NCBI GenBank assembly: GCA_022448365.1
Contig: JAKVCS010000003.1
Location: 1,584,077 to 1,648,076, forward strand
Reading direction: 5' to 3'
Length of the DNA stretch: 64,000 bases
Source of the DNA: Saccharospirillaceae bacterium
Lineage (GTDB): Bacteria > Pseudomonadota > Gammaproteobacteria > Pseudomonadales > Oceanobacteraceae
Both the position numbers and the translations under genes were made by a program. Positions 28,424-39,543 of the stretch are shown here, piece by piece. Each line of letters begins with the position of its first letter. The stretch's first letter is position 1. The notes beneath the pieces were generated by a model that saw nothing but the letters and a program-made list of their open reading frames with translations, did no database searches and was not told where the DNA came from.

Positions 28424-30145
28424 ATGTTGAAACGCACACTGCTATTACTCAGCAGCAGTCTGATGCTTGCTTGTAGCCAATCGCCCACAACAAGCATTGA
28501 GCAAGCGTCAGATCATCAAGCCAAGCCCAAGCAAGCCGCCATCGCCAGTGCACACCCATTAGCGACACAAGCTGGCATGGACATCCTGAATCAGGGCGGG
28601 AATGCCTTCGATGCAGCAATTGCCGTAGCAGCCAGTCTTGGCGTGGTAGAGCCATACAGCGCCGGAATCGGTGGCGGTGGTTTCTGGCTGCTTTACCAGG
28701 CAGGAAAGGACCAATACACCTTTATCGATGCCCGTGAAATGGCCCCCGCTGCTGCCCATAAAGACTACTACCTCGACCAACAGGGTCAGGTAGACCGTGA
28801 TAAGGCAGTCAATGGTCCAACAGCGGCAGCAATTCCCGGGCAAGCAGCTGCCTTTGTCCATCTGGCAGAAAATTATGGTGAATTGCCACTATCGGTGTCT
28901 CTCGGATCCTCTATTGAACAAGCCAAAGAGGGCTTTCCGGTATATGAACATTATCGCAAGCTCATGGGCTTTCGCCTGAAGCAAGTTCGCCGCTATGAGG
29001 ATAGCCGCGAGATCTTGCTGGATAACGGAGAGATTCCGGAAATTGGCTACATCATCAAGCAACCCGACCTGGCCAATACCTTACAAGCCATCGCAGATAA
29101 TGGCTTTGATGGCTTTTACAGCGGCGCGGTAGCGGCCAAATTGGTTGAGGCAGTTCAAGCCGATGGTGGCGACTGGACGCTCAGTGACCTGGCTAACTAC
29201 AAGGTAATCGAACGCGATCCGATTCGCATACAATTCGGAGACTATCAGGTCCTCAGCGCGCCACCGCCGTCATCCGGTGGAATCGCCATTGCACAGATGC
29301 TGAACATGCTGGCACAGGATTCTCTGCCTGATTGGAAATCACTGAACGCCGTAGATCAGACCCATTTACTGACCGAAGTCATGCGTCGTGCTTACAAAGA
29401 CCGAGCCGAATACTTAGGCGACCCAGATTATTTCGATGTACCGGTTACTGAACTGCTGTCTGAACGAAGAGCAGAAAACTGGGCAGCCAGTATCGATATG
29501 AAGCAGGCCACACCCAGCTTAAGCCTGAACGGCGTTAAGAACCTGCAGGAAGGTTTCCACACGACCCACCTTTCGGTCATTGACCAACAGGGCAATATGG
29601 TCTCTGCCACACTGAGTATTAACCTGCCATTTGGCTCTGCCTACACGGCTTCCGGAACCGGCGTATTGCTGAACAACGAAATGGATGACTTCTCAGCCAA
29701 GCCGGGAGAGCCTAATGCTTATGGTCTGGTAGGCAATGAAGCGAATGCCATTGCACCCGGTAAGCGACCATTGTCGAGCATGTCTCCCAGTATTGTTAGC
29801 ACAGAAAATTCAACCGCCATTATCGGAACGCCCGGCGGCAGCCGGATCATTACCATGGTGTTTCTTGGAATATTGGAACATATGGACAATAAACCCGTTA
29901 AAGACTGGGTGTCACGCAAGCGCTTCCACCACCAGTATTTACCGGATGTGATTCAACATGAACCCGATACGTTCACAGATAAAGAGCAGGTCGCATTGCT
30001 GCAACGAGGCCATCAACTGAGAAACATTGGGCGCCATTACGGTAACATGCAGGCTATTTTGTGGGACAAACGATCTGGCAAAGTGACTGCCGCTTCTGAC
30101 CCACGCGGTTATGGGCAGTCCCGGGTAAGTGAAATAACACAATAA
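28424..30145 (+). CDS. ggt: gamma-glutamyltransferase, predicted lipoprotein
   Basis: 573 residues from ATG 28424 with site AAGGAAT; the longer frame from 28337 adds a non-signal tail. A signal peptide with lipobox LMLAC near residue 16 predicts membrane anchoring in the cell envelope. Ntn-hydrolase features: FDAAIAVAASLGVVEPYSAGIGGG in pieces near 65-90, and GFHTTHLSVIDQQGNMVSAT near 380, whose Thr is the nucleophile produced by self-cleavage into large and small chains. Cleaves glutathione and gamma-glutamyl peptides in the periplasm. elyC follows 10 bases after the stop. Confidence 0.95.
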   Translation: MLKRTLLLLSSSLMLACSQSPTTSIEQASDHQAKPKQAAIASAHPLATQAGMDILNQGGNAFDAAIAVAASLGVVEPYSAGIGGGGFWLLYQAGKDQYTFIDAREMAPAAAHKDYYLDQQGQVDRDKAVNGPTAAAIPGQAAAFVHLAENYGELPLSVSLGSSIEQAKEGFPVYEHYRKLMGFRLKQVRRYEDSREILLDNGEIPEIGYIIKQPDLANTLQAIADNGFDGFYSGAVAAKLVEAVQADGGDWTLSDLANYKVIERDPIRIQFGDYQVLSAPPPSSGGIAIAQMLNMLAQDSLPDWKSLNAVDQTHLLTEVMRRAYKDRAEYLGDPDYFDVPVTELLSERRAENWAASIDMKQATPSLSLNGVKNLQEGFHTTHLSVIDQQGNMVSATLSINLPFGSAYTASGTGVLLNNEMDDFSAKPGEPNAYGLVGNEANAIAPGKRPLSSMSPSIVSTENSTAIIGTPGGSRIITMVFLGILEHMDNKPVKDWVSRKRFHHQYLPDVIQHEPDTFTDKEQVALLQRGHQLRNIGRHYGNMQAILWDKRSGKVTAASDPRGYGQSRVSEITQ

Positions 30146-30155
30146 AGGAAGACCG

Positions 30156-30896
30156 GTGTTCGCTTTTTATCTGAAGAAAGTCATTGGCATGATGCTGATG
30201 CCAACTCCTCTGACCATTTGTGGGCTGATGCTCGGCCTGCTGTTGCTGCGTCGCTATCCTGCGTATGGCAAGTCTCTGATTGCAGCCTCAGCCTTATTTC
30301 TCGGACTGACCAGCTGGCACCCAATCGCCGATCATTTACTAAAGCCGTTTGAAAACGACTACCCGACATTTGACCTGCAACAACCGGTTGCTGCGGTTGT
30401 CGTGCTTGGCGGTTGCCACAGCAGTTCAGACAATCGCCCTCCCGCGTCACAACTGTGTGGCACGTCCCTGCACCGACTTCAGGAAGGGCTGAGAATTCTG
30501 CAGTCCAATCCGGCTGCATGGTTATTTGTTTCAGGCTTTGAAGGCACAGATACACGCTCTCATGCTGAGGTCAGCCGGGAAGTAGCCATCGCTTTAGGTG
30601 TTGCTCCGGAACGCATTAAAACCTTTGCGAAAGCCCGGGATACACAGGAAGAAGCTGAACTGATGGCGCCCTACCTCGGCGAAAAGCCATTTGCTCTGGT
30701 GAGTGAGGCATCGCATTTACCTCGGGCGATCACATTCTTTGAGCAACAAGGGCTGAAACCTATTGCTGCCCCTGCCGTCTGGCAGGCAGGTGATAACAGC
30801 AACTGGAAAGTAGATGCCAGCGCGCAAAGGAAGAGTGAGCGGGCATTTTATGAGGCCCTGGGAAGGGCCTGGCATTATTTGAAAAGCAGATTTTAG
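30156..30896 (+). CDS. elyC: ElyC/SanA-type DUF218 envelope protein
   Basis: 246 residues from GTG 30156 with AAAGGAAG before it. Two N-terminal hydrophobic helices (residues about 10-60) are followed by a DUF218 domain: AAVVVLGGCHSSSDN near 80, LFVSGFEGTDTRSHAEV near 128, ALVSEASHLPRAITFFEQQG near 180. This matches E. coli ElyC, needed for envelope and peptidoglycan homeostasis at low temperature. Linked to ggt by a 10-base gap. Confidence 0.85.
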   Translation: MFAFYLKKVIGMMLMPTPLTICGLMLGLLLLRRYPAYGKSLIAASALFLGLTSWHPIADHLLKPFENDYPTFDLQQPVAAVVVLGGCHSSSDNRPPASQLCGTSLHRLQEGLRILQSNPAAWLFVSGFEGTDTRSHAEVSREVAIALGVAPERIKTFAKARDTQEEAELMAPYLGEKPFALVSEASHLPRAITFFEQQGLKPIAAPAVWQAGDNSNWKVDASAQRKSERAFYEALGRAWHYLKSRF

Positions 30897-30901
30897 TTTG
30901 A

Positions 30902-31753
30902 TTACCAAAAGAAACGAGCAGACAAATCTACGGCGTTTAAACCAAGATCAAAGTCATCACTATTTCCCGCTTCTGTTAGAGTTCCGCTCATACTATATCG
31001 AGTAAAATCCAAGCCTAAACTTGTTCTTTTGTTCAGTCTGTAGTCTGCGCCGATTCCCCATAGTAATCCGAATCCACTATCAGAAACCCCTTCTACATCG
31101 TAGTTCCAACTGTGGAAACCTAACTTAAACAAAAGAGAAGTTTTCGGAGCAACTTCTTTACCGAAACGGCTATAAAGTTGATATGAGGTCACAGAGTGCT
31201 TGGCTTTACTATCGCCGGTTATCTTTGATTTCGTATCGACAAGCATTAATTGCTTAACACCCAGAGCAACATCAAATCGACTTCGATCACTTAACAGAAA
31301 GTGTGTTCCTAAATGCAAACCTAAATTTGGAGATGCAATACTGTCCGAATTATTCTCAACATCAATATCCACCTTTGAGTAACCGAAAGAGGCATTAACA
31401 AAATGCTCGATTATTTTTCCATTACCTTCATCCAGATTACCAACTGCACTATCAATTTTACCGCAGCCCAGGCAGCGCACAAATGCTGCTTGTAATGGCG
31501 TGATAACCAGCGCTTCTGCAGCTTCGTCAGCATTACCACCAAGTAGCGTGAATGGCAGTGTCGCGCCATAAACCAGAGCGCCACCCTGAGATAAAACGAA
31601 GTACAGTGGCCGGGCCAGAACCGCGTCGATGATCATCGCACCGGCACTGGGCTTTTCCTTAATGGTTTCAGCAGACGTAATATTCCCTGAAAGCAGCAAC
31701 AGCGTTGCCATCATCACAGGGACGGATTTTTTTAAAGCCACCAGTAATCGCAT
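30902..31753 (-). CDS. exported protein: short conserved N-terminal domain joined to an outer membrane beta-barrel
   Basis: 283 residues from ATG 31753 with AGAGGACG upstream. Signal peptide ends near NITSAE (residue 30). Residues about 35-95 (MIIDAVLARPLYFVLSQGG, LPFTLLGGNADEAAEALV, AFVRCLGC) resemble small exported proteins often labelled 'multidrug transporter' in pseudomonads; this label has no functional basis. The remaining residues show alternating hydrophobic strands (SFGYSKVDIDV, LGLHLGTHFLL, LGFHSWNYDV, LSARFFW at the end) typical of an eight-stranded barrel with terminal aromatic residue. Convergent with elyC. Function unknown. Confidence 0.7.
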   Translation of the reverse strand: MRLLVALKKSVPVMMATLLLLSGNITSAETIKEKPSAGAMIIDAVLARPLYFVLSQGGALVYGATLPFTLLGGNADEAAEALVITPLQAAFVRCLGCGKIDSAVGNLDEGNGKIIEHFVNASFGYSKVDIDVENNSDSIASPNLGLHLGTHFLLSDRSRFDVALGVKQLMLVDTKSKITGDSKAKHSVTSYQLYSRFGKEVAPKTSLLFKLGFHSWNYDVEGVSDSGFGLLWGIGADYRLNKRTSLGLDFTRYSMSGTLTEAGNSDDFDLGLNAVDLSARFFW

Positions 31754-31873
31754 CACTCGTCCTCTTATTCTGCGTACGCAATTACTGCCGACTATAGCAG
31801 CCAAGTCTTGCTGCGTCACGGTTGGCCAATGGAGATTTTCAGCCAAATCAACAGGCTACCTTATTCAATTAAT

Positions 31874-32686
31874 CTAACGCTGGCACTTCGGGCAGTAGAC
31901 TGTTGCACGCTGACCCTGACGGATTTCTTTAAGGGTTGAGCCGCAATGCAGACAACTTTCTCCACCACGGCCGTACACCAGCAGCTCCTGAGCAAAGTAA
32001 CCGGGCTTGCCATCACCACCGACGAAATCTTTCAGTGTTGTGCCGCCTTGGGCAATGGCCTGCTCAAGAACCAATTTGATACAAGCCACCAGCTTTTGAT
32101 AACGCGCTTTACTTACTTTACCGGCCGCACAAGTTGGACGAATTCCGGCCATGAACAGACTTTCATTGGCGTAAATATTACCAACACCAACGACAACTTT
32201 ACCGTCCATAATAAATTGCTTAATTGCCTGGGATTTCCCGCGGCTGCGTTGAAACAAATAATCCACGTCAAACGCTTCCGACAGGGGCTCTGGACCGAGG
32301 TGATCGAGATGCTCGCTTACTGTGGCGTCCGGTGCCTGCCACAACAAAGCACCGAATCGACGCGGATCGTGGTAACGCAGGATCTTGCCATTCGATAGCC
32401 GCCAGTCGATGTGATCATGTTTGGCGACCGGCTCATCATCTTCAACCAGCCTCAGTGAACCCGACATTCCCAAATGCCAGATCGCAGTCCCAACATCGGT
32501 TTCCACCAGAATATATTTTGCCCGACGCCTGAGCTTACGGATTTGCTGCCCTTCCAATAACTGAACAGACGACTCGACCGGCCAGCGGAGTTTCGGCTGA
32601 CGAACAATCACTTGCTCGATTGTTATGTTTTCTAACCAGGGTTCAATACCCCGCAATGTCGTTTCGACCTCAGGTAACTCTGGCAC
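31874..32686 (-). CDS. mutM: formamidopyrimidine-DNA glycosylase
   Basis: 270 residues from GTG 32686, with GGAGGAGTC before it. This start is forced, because the catalytic N-terminal proline of [12 protein letters not shown] must follow the initiator; the longer frame would bury it. Further motifs: [10 protein letters not shown] (about residue 68), the HDHIDW region, and [11 protein letters not shown] near 215. The C-terminal zinc finger has two CxxC pairs (CLHCG and CPKCQ). Removes 8-oxoguanine and formamidopyrimidines from DNA. Confidence 0.97.
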   Translation of the reverse strand: MPELPEVETTLRGIEPWLENITIEQVIVRQPKLRWPVESSVQLLEGQQIRKLRRRAKYILVETDVGTAIWHLGMSGSLRLVEDDEPVAKHDHIDWRLSNGKILRYHDPRRFGALLWQAPDATVSEHLDHLGPEPLSEAFDVDYLFQRSRGKSQAIKQFIMDGKVVVGVGNIYANESLFMAGIRPTCAAGKVSKARYQKLVACIKLVLEQAIAQGGTTLKDFVGGDGKPGYFAQELLVYGRGGESCLHCGSTLKEIRQGQRATVYCPKCQR

Positions 32687-32716
32687 GCTGACTCCTCCAA
32701 AACTCACATTTCAGAC

Positions 32717-32745
32717 ACAAAAAAACCCGACCTAGGCCGGGCTTT
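32717..32745 (-). terminator. terminator after rpmG
   Basis: On the reverse strand AGCCCGGCCTAGGTCGGG forms a stem and is followed by seven T. Confidence 0.85.
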
Positions 32746-32790
32746 CATTCAAGACTCTTCATCACAAAGAGCTGCGCAGTATAAAGAAAC

Positions 32791-32949
32791 TTACTTAATT
32801 TTAGCTTCTTTGTACATTACATGCTTGCGAATGGTTGGATCAAACTTTTTGATCTCCATTTTCTCAGGCATTGTGCGCTTGTTTTTGTCGGTTGTGTAGA
32901 AGTGACCAGTACCGGCACTTGAAACCAGACGAATCTTATCACGTGGCAT
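32791..32949 (-). CDS. rpmG: 50S ribosomal protein L33
   Basis: 52 residues: starts [20 protein letters not shown] and ends [11 protein letters not shown]. Length and pattern are those of L33. It starts 11 bases after the rpmB stop, with site GGAGGCC; the rpmB-rpmG order is the usual one. The family's zinc cysteines are absent, so this is the cysteine-free form. Confidence 0.95.
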   Translation of the reverse strand: MPRDKIRLVSSAGTGHFYTTDKNKRTMPEKMEIKKFDPTIRKHVMYKEAKIK

Positions 32950-32960
32950 TACAGGCCTCC

Positions 32961-33197
32961 TTAAACTTTCTCACCGCGAGCGCGGATTTCGGCCAGAACA
33001 GCATCGATACCTTTCTTATCGATGATGCGCATGCCTTTAGTGGTTACACGCAGACGTACGAAACGCTTTTCGCTCTCTACCCAGAAGCGGTGGTACTGCA
33101 GGTTAGGCAGAAAACGGCGCTTGGTTTTGATGTTTGAGTGGGAAACGTTATTCCCTGTTACAGGACGCTTACCTGTAACCTGACAAACCTTAGACAT
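32961..33197 (-). CDS. rpmB: 50S ribosomal protein L28
   Basis: 78 residues, opening [20 protein letters not shown] with the typical [11 protein letters not shown] near residue 24. Standard length for gammaproteobacteria. It shares a transcript with rpmG; a good promoter lies at 33309-33337. Confidence 0.97.
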   Translation of the reverse strand: MSKVCQVTGKRPVTGNNVSHSNIKTKRRFLPNLQYHRFWVESEKRFVRLRVTTKGMRIIDKKGIDAVLAEIRARGEKV

Positions 33198-33501
33198 TGA
33201 ATTAGCCCCGATTTAACTGTATCGAACAAATGAAAAATTCGTTACAACCGTGGGCGAGTCGGCCGAAGTTCGGCTTCAGACAAGTGCCCTGGCTGAAAAG
33301 AGTTGCGCTTTATACCAAACGGTTTATCCCCAGGCAAGCGAAAGCTGGATTTTGAATGACTTTTCGGCATTTTTGTCACGATCTGACACCCTCTTTTAAC
33401 AGCAAGGGGGATCTTTCATGGTTTGGCAGAATTTATTCTTGCCCGCAGTCACAGTACATGACACCACCATTAACGACAGTGAGAACCAATAGCTTAGTTA
33501 A
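33198..33501. other. gene-free stretch between rpmB and radC
   Basis: 304 bases with no supported gene. It holds the rpmB promoter candidate and a small GCCGAA-G-TTCGGC palindrome near 33262 in the predicted rpmB leader. Nothing else was recognised, and no terminator for radC was seen. Confidence 0.6.
33309..33337 (-). promoter_or_regulatory. sigma-70 promoter candidate for rpmB-rpmG
   Basis: On the reverse strand TTGCCT (33332-33337), exactly 17 bases, TATAAA (33309-33314). Start expected near 33302, giving a leader of about 105 bases. Confidence 0.6.
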
Positions 33502-34176
33502 TTACAACCAGCCTCGCTCAGCAAATGACACACAATAACCATCGCCCACTACCAGATGATCCAACACGCGAATATCCATAAAGCCTAATGCCTCCGTCAG
33601 GCGGTCGGTAATTGCTCTGTCTGAACGACTGGGTTCAGCGACGCCGGATGGATGATTGTGAGCCAGAATCACGGCAGCAGCACTGACAGACAGCGCCTGC
33701 TTTACCACCTCACGGGGATAGACCGCCGCACCATCCAGCGTGCCATGAAATAACTCCTGATATCGAATCACCCGATGCTGGTTGTCGAGAAACAAACACG
33801 CAAACACCTCGTGACTGCGATCACGCAATTGCGATAACAGATAGCGCTGAGTAAGTTGAGGGTTGGTTAGCGCATCACCCCGTTCTAACTCCTCGGCGAG
33901 ATGCCGTTTGGCCATTTCTAATGCGGCCTGTAGCTGGGCAAACTTAGCACTGCCTAAACCATGGGACTGACAGAAGGTACTCAGGTCAGCTGTCAGCAGA
34001 GACCTCAGACTACCGAAGTCAGCCAGCAGCTCACGAGCCAGGTCAACGGCACTCTTACCCTTAACGCCGGTCCGCAGAAAAATCGCCAGCAATTCGGCGT
34101 CCGACAACACCTGAGCACCCAGAGTTAACAGCTTCTCACGCGGCCGCTCCATTTCTGGCCAATCACGGATTGCCAT
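33502..34176 (-). CDS. radC: RadC/JAMM-domain protein
   Basis: 224 residues from ATG 34176 with GGGAGGTG upstream. The N-terminal helix-hairpin-helix-like part ([31 protein letters not shown]) is followed by the JAMM metalloprotease-like core with [14 protein letters not shown] near residue 170. The function in cells is unsettled; the old DNA-repair label is not supported by current work. Divergent from coaBC, as in many gammaproteobacteria. Confidence 0.95.
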   Translation of the reverse strand: MAIRDWPEMERPREKLLTLGAQVLSDAELLAIFLRTGVKGKSAVDLARELLADFGSLRSLLTADLSTFCQSHGLGSAKFAQLQAALEMAKRHLAEELERGDALTNPQLTQRYLLSQLRDRSHEVFACLFLDNQHRVIRYQELFHGTLDGAAVYPREVVKQALSVSAAAVILAHNHPSGVAEPSRSDRAITDRLTEALGFMDIRVLDHLVVGDGYCVSFAERGWL

Positions 34177-34242
34177 ACCCACCTCCCTGTAGGCCACTGA
34201 CTGATATATACTCGCACCATTCTAATCAGCGTGAAGAAAAAC

Positions 34243-35478
34243 ATGCAACAACTGACCAACAAACGCATCCTGCTGGGCATTACGGGTGGTATTGCTGCGT
34301 ATAAGTCCGCTGAACTGGTTCGCAACCTGAAGAAAGCAGGAGCCGATGTTCGCGTTATTATGACCAAAGGCGCGATGGAATTTATCACTCCGCTGACACT
34401 TCAGGCTTTATCGGGTAATCCGGTGCACCACGCTCTGCTGGACCCGGAAGCTGAAGCCGGGATGGGGCACATTGAATTGGCTAAATGGGCTGACTTGCTA
34501 TTAGTTGCTCCGGCATCCGCCAACTTTATTGCCCGAGTGTCTCAGGGCCTGGGCGATGACCTGCTGACCACCGTCTGCCTGGCAACAGAAGCCCCACTGG
34601 CACTTGCACCTGCGATGAATCAAGCGATGTATAAAGATGCCATCACCCAGCAAAACATTGAGCGTCTGCTCAACGTTAAAGGCAAGAATCTGCATATCTT
34701 CGGCCCGGACTCCGGCGAACAGGCTTGCGGCGATGTCGGTCCCGGACGCATGCTCGACCCGGAACTACTGACGGCGAACTGCAGCGATTTATTTGAATCT
34801 GGCTTACTGGCCGGAATCAATCTGGTCGTTACCGCAGGACCGACTCGCGAAGCACTGGATCCGGTTCGTTACATCAGTAACCACAGCTCCGGAAAGATGG
34901 GTTACGCCATTGCAGAAGCTGCCAGAGAAGCCGGAGCAAAAGTGACCTTGATCACCGGGCCAGTTCATATTCCAAGCCCGGAAAGAGTCATCGTTGAGCG
35001 CGTATCCAGTGCCAGAGAAATGCTGGCATCGTCATTGGAACAGCTGCCGGAATGTCAGATATTCATCGCCGCTGCCGCCGTGGCTGACTATCGCCCGCTA
35101 AACGTAGCCAACCAGAAAATAAAAAAGTCGGGGGATACCATCGAAGTAAATATGGTGAAAAACCCGGATGTCGTTGCCACTATCGCACAACACGAGCAAC
35201 GGCCATTCACGGTTGGTTTCGCCGCCGAAACGCAGGATGTAGAAACCTATGCCCGCGGTAAACTGGAAAAGAAAAACCTCGATATGATTATCGCAAACGA
35301 TGTTTCGCGCACAGATATTGGCTTCAATAGTGACGAAAATGCCGTAACCGCGATATGGTCGCAAGGTCAGCAAGCGTTCGCCGCCATGAGCAAAACCACT
35401 TTGGCTCGACAGCTGGTTGACCTGATTGCACACCGGTACCAACAGTATTCTGATTTATCACGCAAAAACGAAGATTGA
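34243..35478 (+). CDS. coaBC: bifunctional phosphopantothenoylcysteine decarboxylase / phosphopantothenate-cysteine ligase
   Basis: 411 residues from ATG 34243; an in-frame GTG at 34231 would add four residues. CoaC half (residues about 1-185): [46 protein letters not shown] and [13 protein letters not shown] with the substrate Cys. CoaB half (about 190-410): [26 protein letters not shown] in pieces, [15 protein letters not shown] and NDVSR. Two consecutive steps of CoA synthesis. Followed by dut after 4 bases, the usual order. Confidence 0.97.
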   Translation: MQQLTNKRILLGITGGIAAYKSAELVRNLKKAGADVRVIMTKGAMEFITPLTLQALSGNPVHHALLDPEAEAGMGHIELAKWADLLLVAPASANFIARVSQGLGDDLLTTVCLATEAPLALAPAMNQAMYKDAITQQNIERLLNVKGKNLHIFGPDSGEQACGDVGPGRMLDPELLTANCSDLFESGLLAGINLVVTAGPTREALDPVRYISNHSSGKMGYAIAEAAREAGAKVTLITGPVHIPSPERVIVERVSSAREMLASSLEQLPECQIFIAAAAVADYRPLNVANQKIKKSGDTIEVNMVKNPDVVATIAQHEQRPFTVGFAAETQDVETYARGKLEKKNLDMIIANDVSRTDIGFNSDENAVTAIWSQGQQAFAAMSKTTLARQLVDLIAHRYQQYSDLSRKNED

Positions 35479-35482
35479 TGTC

Positions 35483-35938
35483 ATGCAAAAGTTACAAGTA
35501 AAAGTTCTGGATTCACGCATTGGTAATGAGATCCCGATGCCCGAATACGCCACCTCGGGTTCAGCAGGTCTTGACCTGCGCGCCTGTCTCGATGCCCCAT
35601 TGACTCTGCATCCGGGTGAAACGCAGCTAATCCGCACGGGTCTGTCGATTTATATTGAAGATCCGTCACTGGCCGCCATGCTCTTGCCGCGCTCAGGTCT
35701 GGGTCACAAACACGGCATTGTGCTTGGCAACCTGGTCGGCTTGATCGACTCAGACTATCAGGGTGAGCTCATGGTCAGCTGCTGGAACCGCGGCCAGGAC
35801 AGCTTCACGATTGAGGTGGGTGATCGTCTGGCGCAGATGGTTCTGGTGCCCGTGGTTCAGGCAGAATTTGAATTAGTTGAAGAGTTTCAGCAGACTGAAC
35901 GTGGTGACGGTGGCTTTGGTCACTCCGGACGACAATAA
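35483..35938 (+). CDS. dut: dUTP diphosphatase
   Basis: 151 residues from ATG 35483, the exact length of the E. coli enzyme. The longer frame overlaps coaBC and is rejected. The five dUTPase motifs are present: [50 protein letters not shown] and the C-terminal [11 protein letters not shown] that closes over the site. Hydrolyses dUTP to dUMP. Confidence 0.97.
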   Translation: MQKLQVKVLDSRIGNEIPMPEYATSGSAGLDLRACLDAPLTLHPGETQLIRTGLSIYIEDPSLAAMLLPRSGLGHKHGIVLGNLVGLIDSDYQGELMVSCWNRGQDSFTIEVGDRLAQMVLVPVVQAEFELVEEFQQTERGDGGFGHSGRQ

Positions 35939-36006
35939 CAATACAGCTCAAGTGATTCACACCGCTGGCTATTCGCACCATTAACAAACCTTTGTAGGGA
36001 AGCAGT

Positions 36007-38505
36007 ATGACAACTGAGGTACGCCGGCCCAAACGCACGATATTAATGTACAGCCGAATCACCATTTGGTTAGCGTTGTTATTTATTTCTGGCGGGCTGG
36101 CATTTCAAAGCCTACAGGTCAATCTGTTCACCCAATCAGAGGTCGATAGCGCCTTTGCTAAAGCAATGGCCGGTCAAATGGCACATGCACTGAAAACCCA
36201 GTTGAAAGACACCCAGCAGCTGCAAACTGCTGCCAGTCAGCACCCTCGCACATTGGCAGCGCTGCTGGGAGAGGACCCCAGCTGGAAGTCCACCCTGAAA
36301 AAGTTTATGCCGGGCGCCTATCGCGTTCACCTCTATCAGCGCCACGAAGCAATGGGTCTGCAAGCGAGTATGGGGTTTGCTGTGCAACAGGTGGTAAGCC
36401 GGACATTACGTGGCAGCCAGATGAAACTGGAAGCCGTGATGCGCAATCAGAGGCAACAGTTCTTCTGGGCATCTGCCATACGCGATAATAATCAGAAAAT
36501 TGTTGGAGTTTTACTGGTCGAATATGGTGAGTACTGGCTGAAGCAATTCCGTTCAGGCGCCAACGACCAGTTAGGTCAGGTCATTGTTAACCAATATGTC
36601 GATGAAGATCGAAGTAAAGGTTTTGAGATTTTCCGCTTCGGTAGTGGTGCAGAAAAAACCGGCACTGTTGTTACAAAATCGATCAATGATTTCTGGTACC
36701 TGACCTACATTCCAGCGGATGAAAGGCCCCAGTTGGCATTGATGCCGCTGGCGACATCATGGATCGTGGTCCTTATCGCAACACTCGCCAGTTTATTTGT
36801 GATTGTGTATGTGCAGAAAAAAGCGCTGTTACAAAACCAGTTGCAGCTATTAACCTACGTCCGCAACTTGAGCCGCAAAGGCGACAATAATTTCCCGCAA
36901 TTTTCGCTACAGATATTCTTTGATATTGCGCAGCAAATGGAACATTTATTAAAAACAGCACGGCCAGCCGCGACCGAATCCAATCCCCCAAAACAAGAAC
37001 GTGAAAAACAAGAGATTTCTCTGCAGCAACCTAAGAAAAAAACGCAAGCGGCTAATACCACGACAACCAGGATGACATCAAACAGCTTGCCTGGAATGGA
37101 AGTGGAAGAAGTCGAACACGAGGCGATACCAGACATTTCTCAGTCCATTTTCCGCGCCTACGATATTCGCGGCATTGTCGGCCAGGACCTGACAAGTGAG
37201 GTTGTCTACTGGATTGGTCGTTCTCTCGGTGCCGAAGTACAGCAACGTGGTTTCACCAAAATTAATATTGCCTGGGATGGTCGCCCATCCAGCCCCGAGC
37301 TGGCAGAGTCGCTGGAGAAAGGGATTAACGAAAGCGGTTGCCATGCCATTCGTCTTGGCGCTCAGCCGACGGGCTTGCTGTACTTCGCCACTCACGAACT
37401 GGATAGCAACTGCGGCGTAGTAATCACCGGCAGTCACAATCCATCTGAATTTAATGGACTCAAGATTGTAATCGACAAGCAAACACTGGCTCAGGAAGAG
37501 CTGATGGCGCTGTACCATCGTATCGCCCGGGGCGATCTGCCCAAAGGTGAAGGAGACAGCGAAGAGCGACACCTGGAGCAGGCTTACCTTGAGCGCATTG
37601 AAGGTGATGTACAGATCAGCCGTGATCTGAAAATCGTTATTGATGCCGGCAATGGTATTGCTGGACCCGCTGCCGAACAACTGATGGACATGCTGAATAT
37701 TGAATGCATGGCGCTCTACTGCGACGTTGATGGCAGCTTCCCAAATCACCATCCAGATCCAAGCCAGCCACATAATCTCGCTGACCTGCAACAGGCCGTG
37801 ATCAGTAATCAGGCTGACCTGGGACTGGCGTTTGATGGTGATGGCGACCGCGTCGCTGTGGTCGATAACACGGGTAAAATCATCTGGCCCGATCGCCTGT
37901 TAATGCTGTTGATCGAGGATATTCTGCCTCGTAACCCTGGCAAAGACGTTTTATTTGATGTGAAGTCTTCACGTCATCTCACACCACTGATTAACCGCCA
38001 TGGTGGTCGCCCCGGTATGTGGAAAACCGGCCATTCGCTGATGAAAAAACGCATGAAAGAAACTGATGCCATCATCGGCGGTGAGTTCAGCGGTCACTTC
38101 TACATTCAGGATCGCTGGTATGGCTTTGATGATGGTCTGTACGCCGCCGCTCGCCTGCTTGAGATCATCAGCTGCCATAATGGCAGCACAGCAGACCTGT
38201 TTGCGCGCCTGCCGGAGGATATCAGCACCCCGGAAATCACCATCAACACAACCGATGCCCGCAAGTTCGAAATTCTGAAAACTCTGAGCCAGGACCAGCA
38301 GCTCACAGCGGACGCCAGGGTATTTACTATCGATGGTATGCGTATTGAATTTCAGGATGGCTGGGGACTGATACGCGCGTCAAATACTACCCCAAAGCTG
38401 ACACTGCGCTTTGCTGGCGACGATCAGGCGGCGATCGAGCGGATACAACAGCGAATGAAGCAGGCACTTACCCTGCATGCACCGGATTTGCAGGTGCCGT
38501 TCTGA
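36007..38505 (+). CDS. algC: phosphomannomutase/phosphoglucomutase with membrane sensor-like N-terminus
   Basis: 832 residues. Membrane helix at about 14-35, an extracytoplasmic region to about 245, a second helix at about 248-270 (WIVVLIATLASLFVIVYV), a Lys/Gln/Thr-rich linker to about 370, then the mutase. Mutase motifs: RAYDIRGIVG near 380, the active serine in ITGSHNPSEFNG near 476, the metal loop FDGDGDRVAVVD near 610 and GGEFSGHFY near 695. Interconverts mannose or glucose 1- and 6-phosphates for polysaccharide precursors. The long form with N-terminal extension is known from pseudomonads; what the extension senses is unknown. Confidence 0.93.
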   Translation: MTTEVRRPKRTILMYSRITIWLALLFISGGLAFQSLQVNLFTQSEVDSAFAKAMAGQMAHALKTQLKDTQQLQTAASQHPRTLAALLGEDPSWKSTLKKFMPGAYRVHLYQRHEAMGLQASMGFAVQQVVSRTLRGSQMKLEAVMRNQRQQFFWASAIRDNNQKIVGVLLVEYGEYWLKQFRSGANDQLGQVIVNQYVDEDRSKGFEIFRFGSGAEKTGTVVTKSINDFWYLTYIPADERPQLALMPLATSWIVVLIATLASLFVIVYVQKKALLQNQLQLLTYVRNLSRKGDNNFPQFSLQIFFDIAQQMEHLLKTARPAATESNPPKQEREKQEISLQQPKKKTQAANTTTTRMTSNSLPGMEVEEVEHEAIPDISQSIFRAYDIRGIVGQDLTSEVVYWIGRSLGAEVQQRGFTKINIAWDGRPSSPELAESLEKGINESGCHAIRLGAQPTGLLYFATHELDSNCGVVITGSHNPSEFNGLKIVIDKQTLAQEELMALYHRIARGDLPKGEGDSEERHLEQAYLERIEGDVQISRDLKIVIDAGNGIAGPAAEQLMDMLNIECMALYCDVDGSFPNHHPDPSQPHNLADLQQAVISNQADLGLAFDGDGDRVAVVDNTGKIIWPDRLLMLLIEDILPRNPGKDVLFDVKSSRHLTPLINRHGGRPGMWKTGHSLMKKRMKETDAIIGGEFSGHFYIQDRWYGFDDGLYAAARLLEIISCHNGSTADLFARLPEDISTPEITINTTDARKFEILKTLSQDQQLTADARVFTIDGMRIEFQDGWGLIRASNTTPKLTLRFAGDDQAAIERIQQRMKQALTLHAPDLQVPF

Positions 38506-38533
38506 CGCAACAGCGCGGTTTTATAGAACTTAA

Positions 38534-39526
<993 letters not shown>

Positions 39527-39543
39527 TCAGGCAAGGACAGATA

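Noticed and set aside
37078..37791. 237-codon ORF antisense to algC
   Set aside because: Shadow of the mutase domain, whose catalytic motifs are intact on the other strand.
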